Positions 29,704 to 38,371 of a DNA stretch of 64,000 nucleotides are shown piece by piece. Source of the DNA: Panacagrimonas perspica. GTDB taxonomy: Bacteria; Pseudomonadota; Gammaproteobacteria; Nevskiales; Nevskiaceae. The stretch covers positions 1,367,534 to 1,431,533 of the forward strand of contig NZ_SOBT01000008.1 in NCBI RefSeq assembly GCF_004364935.1, in the 5' to 3' direction. The notes beneath the pieces are model-generated. The model made no database searches. It saw nothing but the letters and a program-made list of their open reading frames with translations, and was not told the origin of the DNA. The translations under genes were made by a program, and so were the position numbers. Positions within the stretch are counted from its first letter, which is position 1. The number at the start of each line of letters is the position of its first letter.

Positions 29704-29712
29704 ATCGAATCC

Positions 29713-29779
29713 GTAGCCCGGACGAAGTCCGGGGTTCCCCTCGCACACGGAGCGCAACCCCGGACTTCGTCCGGGCTAC
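29713..29779. repeat. REP-like bipartite palindrome, copy 5
   Basis: Arms GTAGCCCGGACGAAGTCCGG and complement; linker TTCCCCTCGCACACGGAGCG closely matches copy 2. It begins nine bases after the preceding stop. Confidence 0.85.
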
Positions 29780-29919
29780 GTTTCGCCTACTCGACCTGCA
29801 CGCTTCATCCTTGTGTCCACTCGCTGCCGTCTCCCGGCCCGGATGATCACCCTCGCTTGCCGACTCGCACCCGTAATGATTTGATCGGCTGATACATAAG
29901 ACGAATCAGGGGAGCGGGC

Positions 29920-30621
29920 ATGAATGGTCAGCGTTGGTGTGCACTGGGCGGACCCGCCTTCGTGCTGTTGTTCAGCGTCGGTTTCATCTTCTGCGCCGGC
30001 TTCATGCCCGCGCCCGCGCCGACGATGCCGGCGGACGAACTCGCGGCGATGTACCGCGACAACTCGGTGATGATCCGCGTCGGCTGCGCACTGATGATGT
30101 TCGCCACCGGTCTGCTGCTGCCCTGGCTGTCGCTGATCTCCGCGCAGATGAGCCGGATCAAGACCTGCAGTCCCGCTCTGGCCAACACGCAGCTGACGAC
30201 GGGTACCGCGGTGGTCGCGTTCCTGATGCTGCCGGTCCTGCTCTGGGCCGTCACCGCCTTTCGTCCGGAACGCGACCCGGCAATGACCCAGCTGTTCAAC
30301 GACCTGGCCTGGCTCTGCCTGGTGACGCCGGTGAGCATCGCGGTGCTGCAGGTGGTGGCGCTCGGCGTTGCGATCCTCGGCGATCGCGCTGCGCAGCCGG
30401 TGTTCCCGCGCTGGGCTGGCTACTACAACCTGTGGACCGGTTTCATCTTCGTTCCCGGTGTCGCAGCGATGTTCGCGCGCTCCGGTCCGTTCGCGTGGAA
30501 CGGCCTGCTGCCGTACTGGATTCCGTTCGCGTTCTTCGGCGCGTGGTTCCTGGTGATGTACGTGCTGCTGCTGGGCGCGATCCGTCAGCAGGAGCAGCAG
30601 CAGGCCGGGACCGCGGCATGA
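29920..30621 (+). CDS. six-helix membrane protein of unknown function
   Basis: A 233-aa integral membrane protein with about six hydrophobic segments (near residues 9-29, 50-72, 92-112, 128-152, 166-185 and 196-218). The tail is glutamine-rich (RQQEQQQAG). I do not recognise a catalytic motif. Its stop overlaps the following NorE-like gene (ATGA), and a COX4-like gene follows, so the three probably form one membrane complex or share a task. ATG 29920 is preceded by AGGGGAGCGGGC. Confidence 0.75.
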   Translation: MNGQRWCALGGPAFVLLFSVGFIFCAGFMPAPAPTMPADELAAMYRDNSVMIRVGCALMMFATGLLLPWLSLISAQMSRIKTCSPALANTQLTTGTAVVAFLMLPVLLWAVTAFRPERDPAMTQLFNDLAWLCLVTPVSIAVLQVVALGVAILGDRAAQPVFPRWAGYYNLWTGFIFVPGVAAMFARSGPFAWNGLLPYWIPFAFFGAWFLVMYVLLLGAIRQQEQQQAGTAA

Positions 30622-31214
30622 CGGCACCCGCCGTCGTATCCGAGGCGCCGAAGACGAGCAACGGCCACATCCCCGGCGAAACCGGGATCTGGGTCTTCGT
30701 GCTCGGCGACATGACGGTGTTCGCGATGCTGTTCGCGGGCTTCGTCTTCTATCGCGCCGAGCAGCTTGGTCTTTATCTGGAGTCCCAGGCCGCGCTCAAC
30801 CAGACGTTCGGCGCCATCAACACGCTGCTGCTGCTGAGCAGCTCGTGGTTCGTCGTCATGGGCACGGACGCCGCGCGTCGCGATGCCCGTGCGCTGGCAC
30901 AGCGGCTTTTCGCGGCCGCGTTCCTGTGCGGCGCCGGGTTCGGGCTCGTGAAGTTCTTCGAGTACCGCGAGAAGGTGCTGCAGGGCCTGACGCCGGTCGC
31001 CAACGAGTTCTACTCGTTCTACTACATGCTCACCGGACTGCACCTGCTGCATGTGCTGATCGGCATGATCGTGCTGGGGTTCGTGTTCCTCAGGGCCCGC
31101 GCCGGCATCCGCACGGCATCCGACCGGATGTTTCTCGAAGGCAGCGCCACGTACTGGCACATGGTCGATCTGCTGTGGATCGTGCTGTTTCCGCTGCTGT
31201 ACCTGATGAAGTAA
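30618..31214 (+). CDS. NorE/cytochrome c oxidase subunit III-like protein
   Basis: A 198-aa membrane protein of the heme-copper oxidase subunit III family in its short form, as in NorE. Segments GETGIWVFVLGDMTVFAMLFAGF, FYYMLTGLHLLHVLIGMIVLG and SATYWHMVDLLWIVLFPLLYL are characteristic. Such proteins accompany nitric oxide reductases or quinol oxidases, but no catalytic subunit I is in the window. It is coupled to the upstream membrane gene and followed by a subunit IV-like gene. Confidence 0.85.
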   Translation: MTAPAVVSEAPKTSNGHIPGETGIWVFVLGDMTVFAMLFAGFVFYRAEQLGLYLESQAALNQTFGAINTLLLLSSSWFVVMGTDAARRDARALAQRLFAAAFLCGAGFGLVKFFEYREKVLQGLTPVANEFYSFYYMLTGLHLLHVLIGMIVLGFVFLRARAGIRTASDRMFLEGSATYWHMVDLLWIVLFPLLYLMK

Positions 31215-31231
31215 ATCCGCCCTCGATCGTC

Positions 31232-31525
31232 ATGATTTCCTTGCTGCGTCACCCCGCCACGATCGTGTGGCTGATTCTCGCCGGCGTCACCGTCTTCTCG
31301 TGGTGGCTGGGCACCGACCACGGCAGCGGCGCTCCGCTGCAGGCGCACGTGAACATCACCACCGGCGTGATCCTGCTGTCGCTGGTGAAGGTCCGGCTGA
31401 TCCTGTTCCACTTCATGGAAGTCCGCGAAGCGCCGTGGCAGCTCAAGCGCGTCTGCGATGCGTGGATCGTCGTCGTCGGGCTGGTGCTGATCGGGCTGTA
31501 TCGGTTCGCGACGCCGGGGAACTGA
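31232..31525 (+). CDS. cytochrome c oxidase subunit IV-like (NorF-like) protein
   Basis: A 97-aa protein with three predicted helices; HVNITTGVILLSLVKVRLILFHFMEVREAPW is the core segment of prokaryotic COX4-type small subunits. ATG 31232 is used; GTG-free context and the 17-base gap after the NorE-like gene support it. With the two preceding genes it forms a three-gene accessory module lacking the oxidase or reductase catalytic subunit. Confidence 0.8.
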   Translation: MISLLRHPATIVWLILAGVTVFSWWLGTDHGSGAPLQAHVNITTGVILLSLVKVRLILFHFMEVREAPWQLKRVCDAWIVVVGLVLIGLYRFATPGN

Positions 31526-31528
31526 TTC

Positions 31529-31858
31529 CTACAGGTTGGCGAACTGCAGGATCTCTTCGCCCATCAGGGCGCAGGTATCGCCCGGCAACTGCGCGTAGAT
31601 GAAGTGCATGCGGTACTCGCCCTTGTAGAACGAGCCCCAGACTTCGAGCACGTCGAACATCTGCTTCGGGTTCTTCGGATTGCGCAGCGGCGCGAGCGGC
31701 TTGACGGTGTCGCCGACGTTGATCCCCGCGTCCTCGCCCAGGTGGAACGCCAGCAGTTCCTTGGCGCGCGTGATCGCGGCCTGCGAGCACTTCGGGTCGG
31801 AAGCGGCGTTGACGAGACCGGGGACGAAGGACAGCGCGAGCAGCAAGGCGAACTTCAC
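31529..31858 (-). CDS. small exported protein of unknown function
   Basis: A 109-aa product starting at GTG 31858, with AGGAG eight bases upstream. KFALLLALSFVPGLVNAASD is a Sec signal peptide ending near residue 18. The mature part has two cysteines (PKCSQAA and GDTCALMG) and KQMFDVLEVWGSFYKGEYRMHFIYAQ. It looks periplasmic. I do not recognise the family. It is convergent with the COX4-like gene, with only three bases between stops. Confidence 0.65.
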   Translation of the reverse strand: MKFALLLALSFVPGLVNAASDPKCSQAAITRAKELLAFHLGEDAGINVGDTVKPLAPLRNPKNPKQMFDVLEVWGSFYKGEYRMHFIYAQLPGDTCALMGEEILQFANL

Positions 31859-31899
31859 GGAATGCTCCTGGGCAGGATCTCTACTTTCATCGGACAACC

Positions 31900-31966
31900 G
31901 TAGCCCGGGTGAAACCCGGGGCTCCCTTCGCATACGGAGCGCCACCCCGGGTTTCACCCGGGCTAC
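31900..31966. repeat. REP-like bipartite palindrome, copy 6
   Basis: Arms GTAGCCCGGGTGAAACCCGG and complement, linker including TCGCATACGGAGCG. Same arm type as copy 1; lies between two minus-strand genes. Confidence 0.85.
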
Positions 31967-32011
31967 GGGGGTGATCGGAGTCACGGTGGCAACCGGAGTC
32001 ACGGGTTTGCA

Positions 32012-33376
32012 TCAACCTACTTGTGGCAGGTGTTTCAACGAAGCCCGGATCGCCTCCACCGGGTACTCGTAATCCTCGAGCTGCCCCGACAGGTAACGAT
32101 CGAACGATCCCATGTCGAAATGACCGTGACCGGTGAGGTTGAACAGGATCGTCTTGGGTTCGCCGGTCGCCTTGCATCGAAGCGCCTCGTCGATCACCGC
32201 GCGGATCGCGTGGCAGGACTCCGGCGCCGGGATGATGCCCTCGGCGCGCGCGAAGTCCACGCCGGCGGCAAACGTCGCCACTTGCGGAACCGCCAGCGCC
32301 TCGAGCAGCTTCTCGTGCACCAGCTGCGACACCAGCGGCGAGTCGCCGTGATAGCGCAGACCACCGGCGTGGATGCCCGGCGGCATGAAGTCGTGACCGA
32401 GCGTGTACATCTTCATGATCGGCGTGTAGCCCGAGACGTCGCCGAAATCGTAGGCGTACGCGCCTTTCGTCAACGTCGGGCAGGACGTCGGTTCCACGGC
32501 CACGCAACGCAGCTTCTCGGCGCGCTTGTCGCCGGCGATCTTGTCCGAGAGGAACGGGAACGCGATGCCGCCGAAGCTCGATCCGCCGCCGCAGGGGCCG
32601 ATGATGACGTCCGGATACAGGCCCACCTTCTCGAGCTGCTTCTTGGCTTCCAGGCCGATCACCGTCTGGTGCAGCAGCACGTGATTCAGCACCGAGCCGA
32701 GCGTGTAGCAGACCCCGGGATCGGCGGCCGCCTCTTCCACCGCCTCTGAAATCGCCAGCCCGAGTGAGCCTGGTGACTCGGGATCGGCCGCCAGCGCCGT
32801 GCGTCCCGCCTGCGTGCGATCGGTCGGGCTCGCGAACACCTCCGCGCCCCAGGTCTGCATCATCGATCGGCGGAACGGCTTCTGCTGGTAGCTGACCTTC
32901 ACCATGTAGACGCGCACCGGCAACCCGAACATCTGGCCCGCGTACGCGATCGACGAGCCCCACTGCCCCGCCCCGGTCTCGGTGGTCAGGCGCTTCGTGC
33001 CGGCGAGCTTGTTGTAGTAGGCCTGCGGCACCGCCGAGTTCGGCTTGTGCGAGCCGGCCGGCGACACGCCCTCGTACTTGTAGAAGATCTTCGCCGGCGT
33101 CCCCAGGCTCTGCTCCAGCCGCAATGCGCGGCACAGCGGCGACGGACGCCACTGCGCGTAGATCTGCCGCACTTCCTGCGGAATGGGGATCCAGCGCTGG
33201 GCCGACATCTCCTGCTCGAGGATCGGGCCGGGGAAGATGGCCGACATCGCGTCCGGTGTGACGGGCTTGCCGTCCCTGCCCAGCGGCGGCAGCGGTGCAT
33301 TCGGCATGTCCGCGACGATGTTGTACCAATGCGTCGGGATGTCGTTGGCTTCAAGGTTGATGCGAAGCGGCGTCAT
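32012..33376 (-). CDS. trpB2: tryptophan synthase beta chain, TrpB2 type
   Basis: A 454-aa PLP enzyme, longer than the TrpB1 form (about 400 aa) and typical of TrpB2. The PLP lysine is Lys111 in SPAGSHKPNSA, the phosphate loop is IGPCGGGSSFGG, and ETGAGQWGSS and EPTSCPTLTKG are TrpB2-like. It makes tryptophan from indole and serine, or may act as an indole-salvaging or beta-replacement enzyme; no trpA is nearby. ATG 33376 is preceded by GAGGAGACCCGAG. It is divergent from the epoxide hydrolase. Confidence 0.9.
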   Translation of the reverse strand: MTPLRINLEANDIPTHWYNIVADMPNAPLPPLGRDGKPVTPDAMSAIFPGPILEQEMSAQRWIPIPQEVRQIYAQWRPSPLCRALRLEQSLGTPAKIFYKYEGVSPAGSHKPNSAVPQAYYNKLAGTKRLTTETGAGQWGSSIAYAGQMFGLPVRVYMVKVSYQQKPFRRSMMQTWGAEVFASPTDRTQAGRTALAADPESPGSLGLAISEAVEEAAADPGVCYTLGSVLNHVLLHQTVIGLEAKKQLEKVGLYPDVIIGPCGGGSSFGGIAFPFLSDKIAGDKRAEKLRCVAVEPTSCPTLTKGAYAYDFGDVSGYTPIMKMYTLGHDFMPPGIHAGGLRYHGDSPLVSQLVHEKLLEALAVPQVATFAAGVDFARAEGIIPAPESCHAIRAVIDEALRCKATGEPKTILFNLTGHGHFDMGSFDRYLSGQLEDYEYPVEAIRASLKHLPQVG

Positions 33377-33613
33377 GATCTCGGGTCTCCTCGTTGCCTG
33401 TGCCGGCAACTGTCCACAGTCTATCGGGGTGGGCGATCCCGCAGGACGCGCGGCCGGCCGCGTTCGAGCCCGGGACGCGCAAGGTGCCGCGTCCGCGTCA
33501 CGGCACGAGCGCTCATCGAAGCCTCTTGCGTGAGCGCGACTTGCCCGCGAGCGGAGGATGGGCGACGTTTCGCGTTTCCTCCCTCTCCATTGCTGCCAAG
33601 TCCCTGCCGATCC

Positions 33614-34756
33614 ATGAGCACCGCCATCACGCCGTTCCGCGTCAACGTCCCGCAATCCGATCTCGATGATCTGAAACTCCGGCTGAGCCGCACGCGCTGG
33701 CCCGAGCACGAAACCGTCAACGACTGGAGCCAGGGCGTTCCGCTGAAGGATGCCCAGGCGCTGGTCGAGTACTGGTCCACGCAATACGACTGGCGTCGCT
33801 GCGAGGCCGCGCTCAACCAGTACGAGCAGTTCACGACCGAGATCGACGGCCTTTCGATCCACTTCCTGCACGTGCGCTCGAAGCACGCGAACGCCAGGCC
33901 CATGCTGCTGACGCACGGATGGCCGGGCGCGATCCTGGAGTTCATGAATGTCATCGAGCCGCTGACGAATCCGACGGCACACGGGGCGACGGCCGACGAT
34001 GCGTTTCATCTGGTGATCCCGACCTTGCCGGGCTTCGGCTTCTCCGGCCGGCCATCCGCCAAGGGCTGGTCGATTCCGAAGATTGCCGGGGCATGGGCGG
34101 AGCTGATGAAGCGGCTCGGCTATTCCGAATATCTGGCCCAGGGCGGCGACTGGGGCGCCGCGGTGACGACCGCACTCGGCGCGTTCCGTCCCGCCGGATT
34201 GCAGGCGATTCACGTGAACATGCCGCTGGTGATGCCGCGCAATCCGGGCACCGACCTGTCGCCGGACGAGGCCGCGATGCTCGCCAAGATGCACGAATAC
34301 GCCGAGTGGGACTCGGGCTATTCGCATCAGCAGTCGACGCGGCCGCAGACGCTGGGCTACGGGCTGGCGGATTCTCCGGCCGGCCAGGCGATGTGGATCT
34401 TCGAGAAGTTCTGGCGCTGGACCGACTGCGACGGAGACCCGCAGAACGCGCTGAGCTATGACCAGATCCTCGACGTCATCACGCTCTACTGGCTCACCAA
34501 CAGCGGCGCATCCTCCGGCCGCCTGTACTGGGAGAGCTACAAGAACGGCTTCTTCGCCGTTCCGCTCGAACTGCCCGTGGGCTGCAGCATCTTTCCGAAA
34601 GAGATCTACCGCGCGCCGCGGACCTGGGCCGACAAATGCATGTCGCAGATCGTGTACTGGGGCGAGCCGGCGAAGGGCGGTCATTTCGCGGCCTTCGAGC
34701 AGCCGGCCTTGTTCGTCGGCGAGGTGCGGAGCTGGGCACGCTGCGTGCCGCGTTGA
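33614..34756 (+). CDS. epoxide hydrolase, EHN-domain alpha/beta hydrolase
   Basis: A 380-aa microsomal-type epoxide hydrolase. The N-terminal EHN domain (FRVNVPQSDLDDLKLRLSRTRWP) wraps the core; oxyanion motif HGWPG at 101-105, nucleophile Asp179 in GGDWGAAV, and His357 in KGGHFAAFEQP. Converts an epoxide to a diol through an ester intermediate. Expected lid tyrosines are likely in the region YWLTNSGASSGRLYWES. Followed after 40 bases by an SDR gene, which might oxidise the diol. Natural substrate unknown. Confidence 0.88.
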   Translation: MSTAITPFRVNVPQSDLDDLKLRLSRTRWPEHETVNDWSQGVPLKDAQALVEYWSTQYDWRRCEAALNQYEQFTTEIDGLSIHFLHVRSKHANARPMLLTHGWPGAILEFMNVIEPLTNPTAHGATADDAFHLVIPTLPGFGFSGRPSAKGWSIPKIAGAWAELMKRLGYSEYLAQGGDWGAAVTTALGAFRPAGLQAIHVNMPLVMPRNPGTDLSPDEAAMLAKMHEYAEWDSGYSHQQSTRPQTLGYGLADSPAGQAMWIFEKFWRWTDCDGDPQNALSYDQILDVITLYWLTNSGASSGRLYWESYKNGFFAVPLELPVGCSIFPKEIYRAPRTWADKCMSQIVYWGEPAKGGHFAAFEQPALFVGEVRSWARCVPR

Positions 34757-34796
34757 CCCTTGCGGGACGATCCGCAAGGCCAGGAGCAGCGGCGCA

Positions 34797-35522
34797 ATGA
34801 AACGTCTCGCAGGCAAGGTCGCCATCGTCACCGGCGGGGGTGGCGGCATCGGCAAGGGCATCGTGGAGCGCTTCCGCGAGGAAGGCGCGTGCGTCGCGGT
34901 CCTTGATCGCAAGGCGACGCGCTCGCGCGCGAAGAGCCGCCTGCATTTCCTGAGCTGCGATGTCTCCGACGAAGCGCAGGTGGCGCTGGCCATCGCGGCC
35001 GTCGTCGAATGGGCGGGCCGCCTCGACATCGTCGTGAACAACGCCGCGATCGCCGATCCGCACAGTGGGCCGCCGGAAGATCTCGGCCTGCAGGACTGGC
35101 AGCGCGTGATCGACACGAATCTCACAGGGCCGTTCCTCGTCGCCAAGCATGCGATCCCGCATCTGCGCCGGCACAAGGGCACGATCATCAATCTGTCGTC
35201 GACGCGCGCGCTGATGTCCGAGCCCGACACGCTCGCGTATGCCGCCGCCAAGGGCGGCATCACGGCGCTGACCCACGCGCTGGCGATCAGCCTGGGCCCG
35301 GACATCCGGGTGAACGCGATCGCGCCGGGCTGGATCGCCACCGGCCCCGTGAAGAAACTGCGCAAGCTCGATCACGAGCAGCACCCGGTCGGGCGTGTGG
35401 GACGACCCGACGATGTCGCGGGACTCGCGGTCTATCTCGCGTCGCCGGAGGCGGGCTTCATCACCGGGCAATGCTTCGTCATCGACGGGGGGATGACGCG
35501 GAAGATGATCTACGCGGAGTGA
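34797..35522 (+). CDS. short-chain dehydrogenase/reductase
   Basis: A 241-aa classical SDR. Coenzyme motif TGGGGGIGKG at about 12-21, NNAAIAD, catalytic Ser in INLSSTRAL, and Tyr-x-x-x-Lys in LAYAAAKGG. The C-terminus PEAGFITGQCFVIDGGM is conserved. CAGGAGCAGCGGCGCA precedes ATG 34797. It sits just after the epoxide hydrolase on the same strand and probably shares its transcript. Substrate unknown. Confidence 0.88.
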   Translation: MKRLAGKVAIVTGGGGGIGKGIVERFREEGACVAVLDRKATRSRAKSRLHFLSCDVSDEAQVALAIAAVVEWAGRLDIVVNNAAIADPHSGPPEDLGLQDWQRVIDTNLTGPFLVAKHAIPHLRRHKGTIINLSSTRALMSEPDTLAYAAAKGGITALTHALAISLGPDIRVNAIAPGWIATGPVKKLRKLDHEQHPVGRVGRPDDVAGLAVYLASPEAGFITGQCFVIDGGMTRKMIYAE

Positions 35523-35616
35523 GCGGCGGCGCGAGCGTGCACGCTCGTCAGCAGCGCGCGATAGAGATCAGCCTTGGGTGCATCGCGATCGATGAGGAGA
35601 CCAGCGTCGAAACTCA

Positions 35617-36345
35617 TCACTTCGTCCGGGCGCGGACGATGACGTAGCCGCGCGTCTTTCCGGCGCTGGAATCGAGCGTATCCATGGCTTTCCACAGTGC
35701 ACCGACGGGCACCCAGGTCGGCGCGTACTTGTACGACGCCACGTCCAGGACCAGCACGCGATCGCTCGTCGCGTCGTAAGCGCCCAAAGGCGAGATGTGT
35801 CCCGACGCGGGCTGGCCGAGCATCGCGCGCTCGTAATTGACGATCACGTAGTCGTCCGGCGTCTCGAGGTTCTGTCGCAGCACGGAACGAAACGCGTCAG
35901 CCGACGAATCCGAAGCGTAGACGCGCGCGGTGTCGACATCGTGCGCCTTCAGCAGACCTTCGAGCTCGGCCAGGTTCATGCCGCCGAACGTCACCTTCAG
36001 CGGATGCCTCACCCGTCGCGCGGAATCAGTGAAGAACGTGGACTGCGTCCACGCAGGCTGTGCCGCGGCCGGCATCGCATTCAGCACCGTGACGGCGCTC
36101 GCCACGCCGCAGTAGGCCGGTCGCGATTGGGTCTCGAAATGGCGGACGAGCGCATCGAGATCCGCCTTGGATCCCGCTTCGGCGAGCAACTTCTCGCCGG
36201 CAGGCGACTCCAGCGAGATCAGGCCCTCGGGCATCGGAAGACGGCCGCCGCCCGGGGCGCGGAACACAGCGTTCCAGGTCGCGAGCGCGGCGAGCAACAG
36301 CAGCAGACAGAACGCGGCGCCGAGAAGGCGACCCCATCGCTTCAT
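35617..36345 (-). CDS. phytochelatin-synthase-like cysteine protease, membrane-anchored
   Basis: A 242-aa protein with the papain-like phytochelatin synthase catalytic domain. The triad is Cys79 in QSRPAYCGVASAV, His183 in SGHISPLGAYD and Asp201 in VLVLDVASYKYAP; His-Asp spacing of 18 matches the plant enzyme. Residues about 9-23 (LGAAFCLLLLLAALATW) form a signal anchor, placing the domain in the periplasm. Bacterial forms usually cleave glutathione to gamma-Glu-Cys rather than polymerise it. It lacks the C-terminal metal-sensing domain of plants, as is normal in bacteria. A glutathione-S-transferase-like gene is the next one upstream. Confidence 0.85.
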   Translation of the reverse strand: MKRWGRLLGAAFCLLLLLAALATWNAVFRAPGGGRLPMPEGLISLESPAGEKLLAEAGSKADLDALVRHFETQSRPAYCGVASAVTVLNAMPAAAQPAWTQSTFFTDSARRVRHPLKVTFGGMNLAELEGLLKAHDVDTARVYASDSSADAFRSVLRQNLETPDDYVIVNYERAMLGQPASGHISPLGAYDATSDRVLVLDVASYKYAPTWVPVGALWKAMDTLDSSAGKTRGYVIVRARTK

Positions 36346-36437
36346 GGCCGGGCCTCATGCGGTGCCGTGGTGTTTCGTTGCATGCGGAGATTCTGCGCCG
36401 GGGCGGGTTTGGGCGCGACCGGGGACCCGTCGCCCTC

Positions 36438-36501
36438 GTAGCCCGGACGAAGTCCGGGTCCACTTCATCCGAACAACCGCCCCGGACTTCGTCCGGGCTA
36501 C
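36438..36501. repeat. REP-like bipartite palindrome, copy 7
   Basis: Arms GTAGCCCGGACGAAGTCCGG and complement with a shorter linker; it lies four bases before the GST gene stop codon. Confidence 0.8.
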
Positions 36502-36505
36502 GGGG

Positions 36506-37189
36506 TTAATCCACCTTGCGGTTGAACAGGATCTTGCGGGCCTCGTCGGTGATGACGGCCGGCTGCGGCACCTTGGCGTTCTTCAGCGCCTCGCGAACCG
36601 CAGGCCGCGCTTCGATACGCCGGAACCAGCGCGCCAGGTTCGGAAAGTCGTCCAGTTCGAAACCATGATGGTGGCGGAAAAGGATCCACGGCCAGCAAAT
36701 GATGTCGGCAATCGAGTAATCGCCGCAGAGGTAGTCACGTCCCTCGAGCGTGGCATCCAGCAGCTTGTACGAACGTCGCGCGTCGTTGCCGAAGCGCTCG
36801 ATGCCGTACGGAATCTTCTCCGGCGCGTAATTCCGGAAGTGCCCGTACTGGCCGATCATCGGACCCTGGTAGGACATCTGCCACATGACCCATTGCATCA
36901 CCGCGGCGCGGGCGCGCGGTTCGGTCGGCAGCAGCTTGCCGCTCTTCTCGGCGAGATAAATCAGGATCGCGCCCGACTCGGCGACGCTGATCGGCTCGCC
37001 ACCACCGACCGGATCGATGTCGACGATGGCCGGGATGCGGTTGTTGGGGCTGATCGCCAGGAACGCCGGCTCGAACTGTTCGCCCTTGAAGATGTTCACC
37101 GGGATCCACTCGCTCTCGAGCCCCATCTCGGCGATCGCGATCGTGACCTTGTAGACGTTCGGGGTCTCGCCGTAATAGACCTTGATCAC
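36506..37189 (-). CDS. glutathione S-transferase-like protein
   Basis: A 227-aa two-domain protein: thioredoxin-like N-terminus (KVYYGETPNVYKVTIAIAEMGL, NRIPAIVD, SVAESGAILIYLAEKSGKLLP) and helical C-terminus (YLCGDYSIADIICWPWI). It resembles bacterial GSTs of the YfcG/nu type. GTG 37189 is chosen since homology starts there; an ATG upstream would add 16 poorly conserved residues. Role could be detoxification or glutathione-disulfide chemistry. It is divergent from the aromatic operon. Confidence 0.82.
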   Translation of the reverse strand: MIKVYYGETPNVYKVTIAIAEMGLESEWIPVNIFKGEQFEPAFLAISPNNRIPAIVDIDPVGGGEPISVAESGAILIYLAEKSGKLLPTEPRARAAVMQWVMWQMSYQGPMIGQYGHFRNYAPEKIPYGIERFGNDARRSYKLLDATLEGRDYLCGDYSIADIICWPWILFRHHHGFELDDFPNLARWFRRIEARPAVREALKNAKVPQPAVITDEARKILFNRKVD

Positions 37190-37374
37190 GTGATGTCCCC
37201 CGGTTGTTCCGTCGCTCCCCCTTGAGTGTCGTCGCACCCGTCTCTAGCGTCTTGTCTTCATCGGCCGCCCCGGTCGTGCTCTACCCCACTCTGCCAAGGC
37301 GCTGTCGCACAAGGGTATCCGCGGGTGCCGCCTGAACCGCGGAGAATATTTGCAATCCATTCAGCCTGTTTTTA

Positions 37375-37390
37375 CAAGCTGTACAGCTTG
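37375..37390. promoter_or_regulatory. perfect 16-bp palindrome, candidate operator of the meta-cleavage operon
   Basis: CAAGCTGTACAGCTTG is an exact palindrome 69-84 bases before the first gene of the aromatic operon, in an unusually AT-rich patch. Its size suits a TetR-family dimer, and a tetR gene lies inside the operon. Binding is inferred, not shown. Confidence 0.55.
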
Positions 37391-37458
37391 AATGTTGCAC
37401 GAGCCCCAGGACACCGCTACGGTTCGGCTCATTCGGAATTCGGATGGGGTCCTGCGGG

Positions 37459-38358
37459 ATGGAAAAAGTTCGCTGCGCACTGATCGGGCCGGGCAACATC
37501 GGCACCGACCTGCTCTACAAGCTCAAGCGCAGCCCGGTGCTGGAGCCGGTCTGGATGGTCGGCATCGATCCGGCGTCCGAGGGTCTGGCCCGTGCCCGCG
37601 AGATGGGCCTGAAGACGACGGACCAGGGCGTGGACGGGCTGCTGCCGCATGTGCACGCGGACGGCATCCAGATCGCCTTCGACTCCACGTCGGCCTACGT
37701 CCACGCCGAGAACGCGCGCAAGCTGGGTGAACTCGGCGTGCTGATGATCGACCTGACGCCTGCGGCCATCGGGCCCTACTGCATCCCGCCGGTGAACCTC
37801 GCCGAGCAGCTCGAACGCGGCGCCACCAACGTCAACATGGTCACCTGCGGTGGCCAGGCCACGATCCCGATGGTGGCCGCGGTCTCGCGCGTGCAGGCCG
37901 TCGAGTACGGCGAGATCATCGCCACCGTCTCGTCGAAGTCGGTGGGACCGGGGACGCGCAAGAACATCGACGAGTTCACGCGGACCACCGCCGGTGCGGT
38001 GCGCGACGTCGGCGGCGCGAAGAAGGGCAAGGCCATCATCATCATCAACCCGGCCGAGCCGCCGCTGATGATGCGCGACACGGTGCATTGCCTCACCGTC
38101 GAGACGCCGGACCAGGCGGCGATCACGGCCTCGGTGCACCGCATGATCGCGGAGGTGCAGAAGTACGTCCCGGGCTACCGCCTGAAGAACGGCCCGGTGT
38201 TCGAGGGTCGTCGCGTGTCGATCTTCCTCGAGGTCGAGGGCCTGGGTGATTACCTGCCGAAGTACGCCGGCAACCTCGACATCATGACCGCCGCCGCGGC
38301 GCGCACCGGCGAGATGTTCGCCCGCCGGCTGCAGTCGCCCGGCGCCGTCGCCGCATGA
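37459..38358 (+). CDS. mhpF: acetaldehyde dehydrogenase (acetylating), MhpF/DmpF type
   Basis: Oxidises the acetaldehyde (or propanal) released by the aldolase to acyl-CoA with NAD+. The 299-aa protein follows MhpF closely: [62 protein letters not shown] (catalytic Cys in TCGGQ), [25 protein letters not shown] and [14 protein letters not shown] 37459 matches the family start; ATG 37444 is alternative. First gene of the operon and usually forms a channelled complex with the next one. Confidence 0.95.
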   Translation: MEKVRCALIGPGNIGTDLLYKLKRSPVLEPVWMVGIDPASEGLARAREMGLKTTDQGVDGLLPHVHADGIQIAFDSTSAYVHAENARKLGELGVLMIDLTPAAIGPYCIPPVNLAEQLERGATNVNMVTCGGQATIPMVAAVSRVQAVEYGEIIATVSSKSVGPGTRKNIDEFTRTTAGAVRDVGGAKKGKAIIIINPAEPPLMMRDTVHCLTVETPDQAAITASVHRMIAEVQKYVPGYRLKNGPVFEGRRVSIFLEVEGLGDYLPKYAGNLDIMTAAAARTGEMFARRLQSPGAVAA

Positions 38359-38371
38359 ACCGGAATCCACG

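Noticed and set aside
33377-35365. An upstream in-frame extension of trpB2 across the epoxide hydrolase and SDR genes.
   Set aside because: The extension lies opposite two good genes and the family start is ATG 33376 with a ribosome site; the longer frame is a by-product of high GC.
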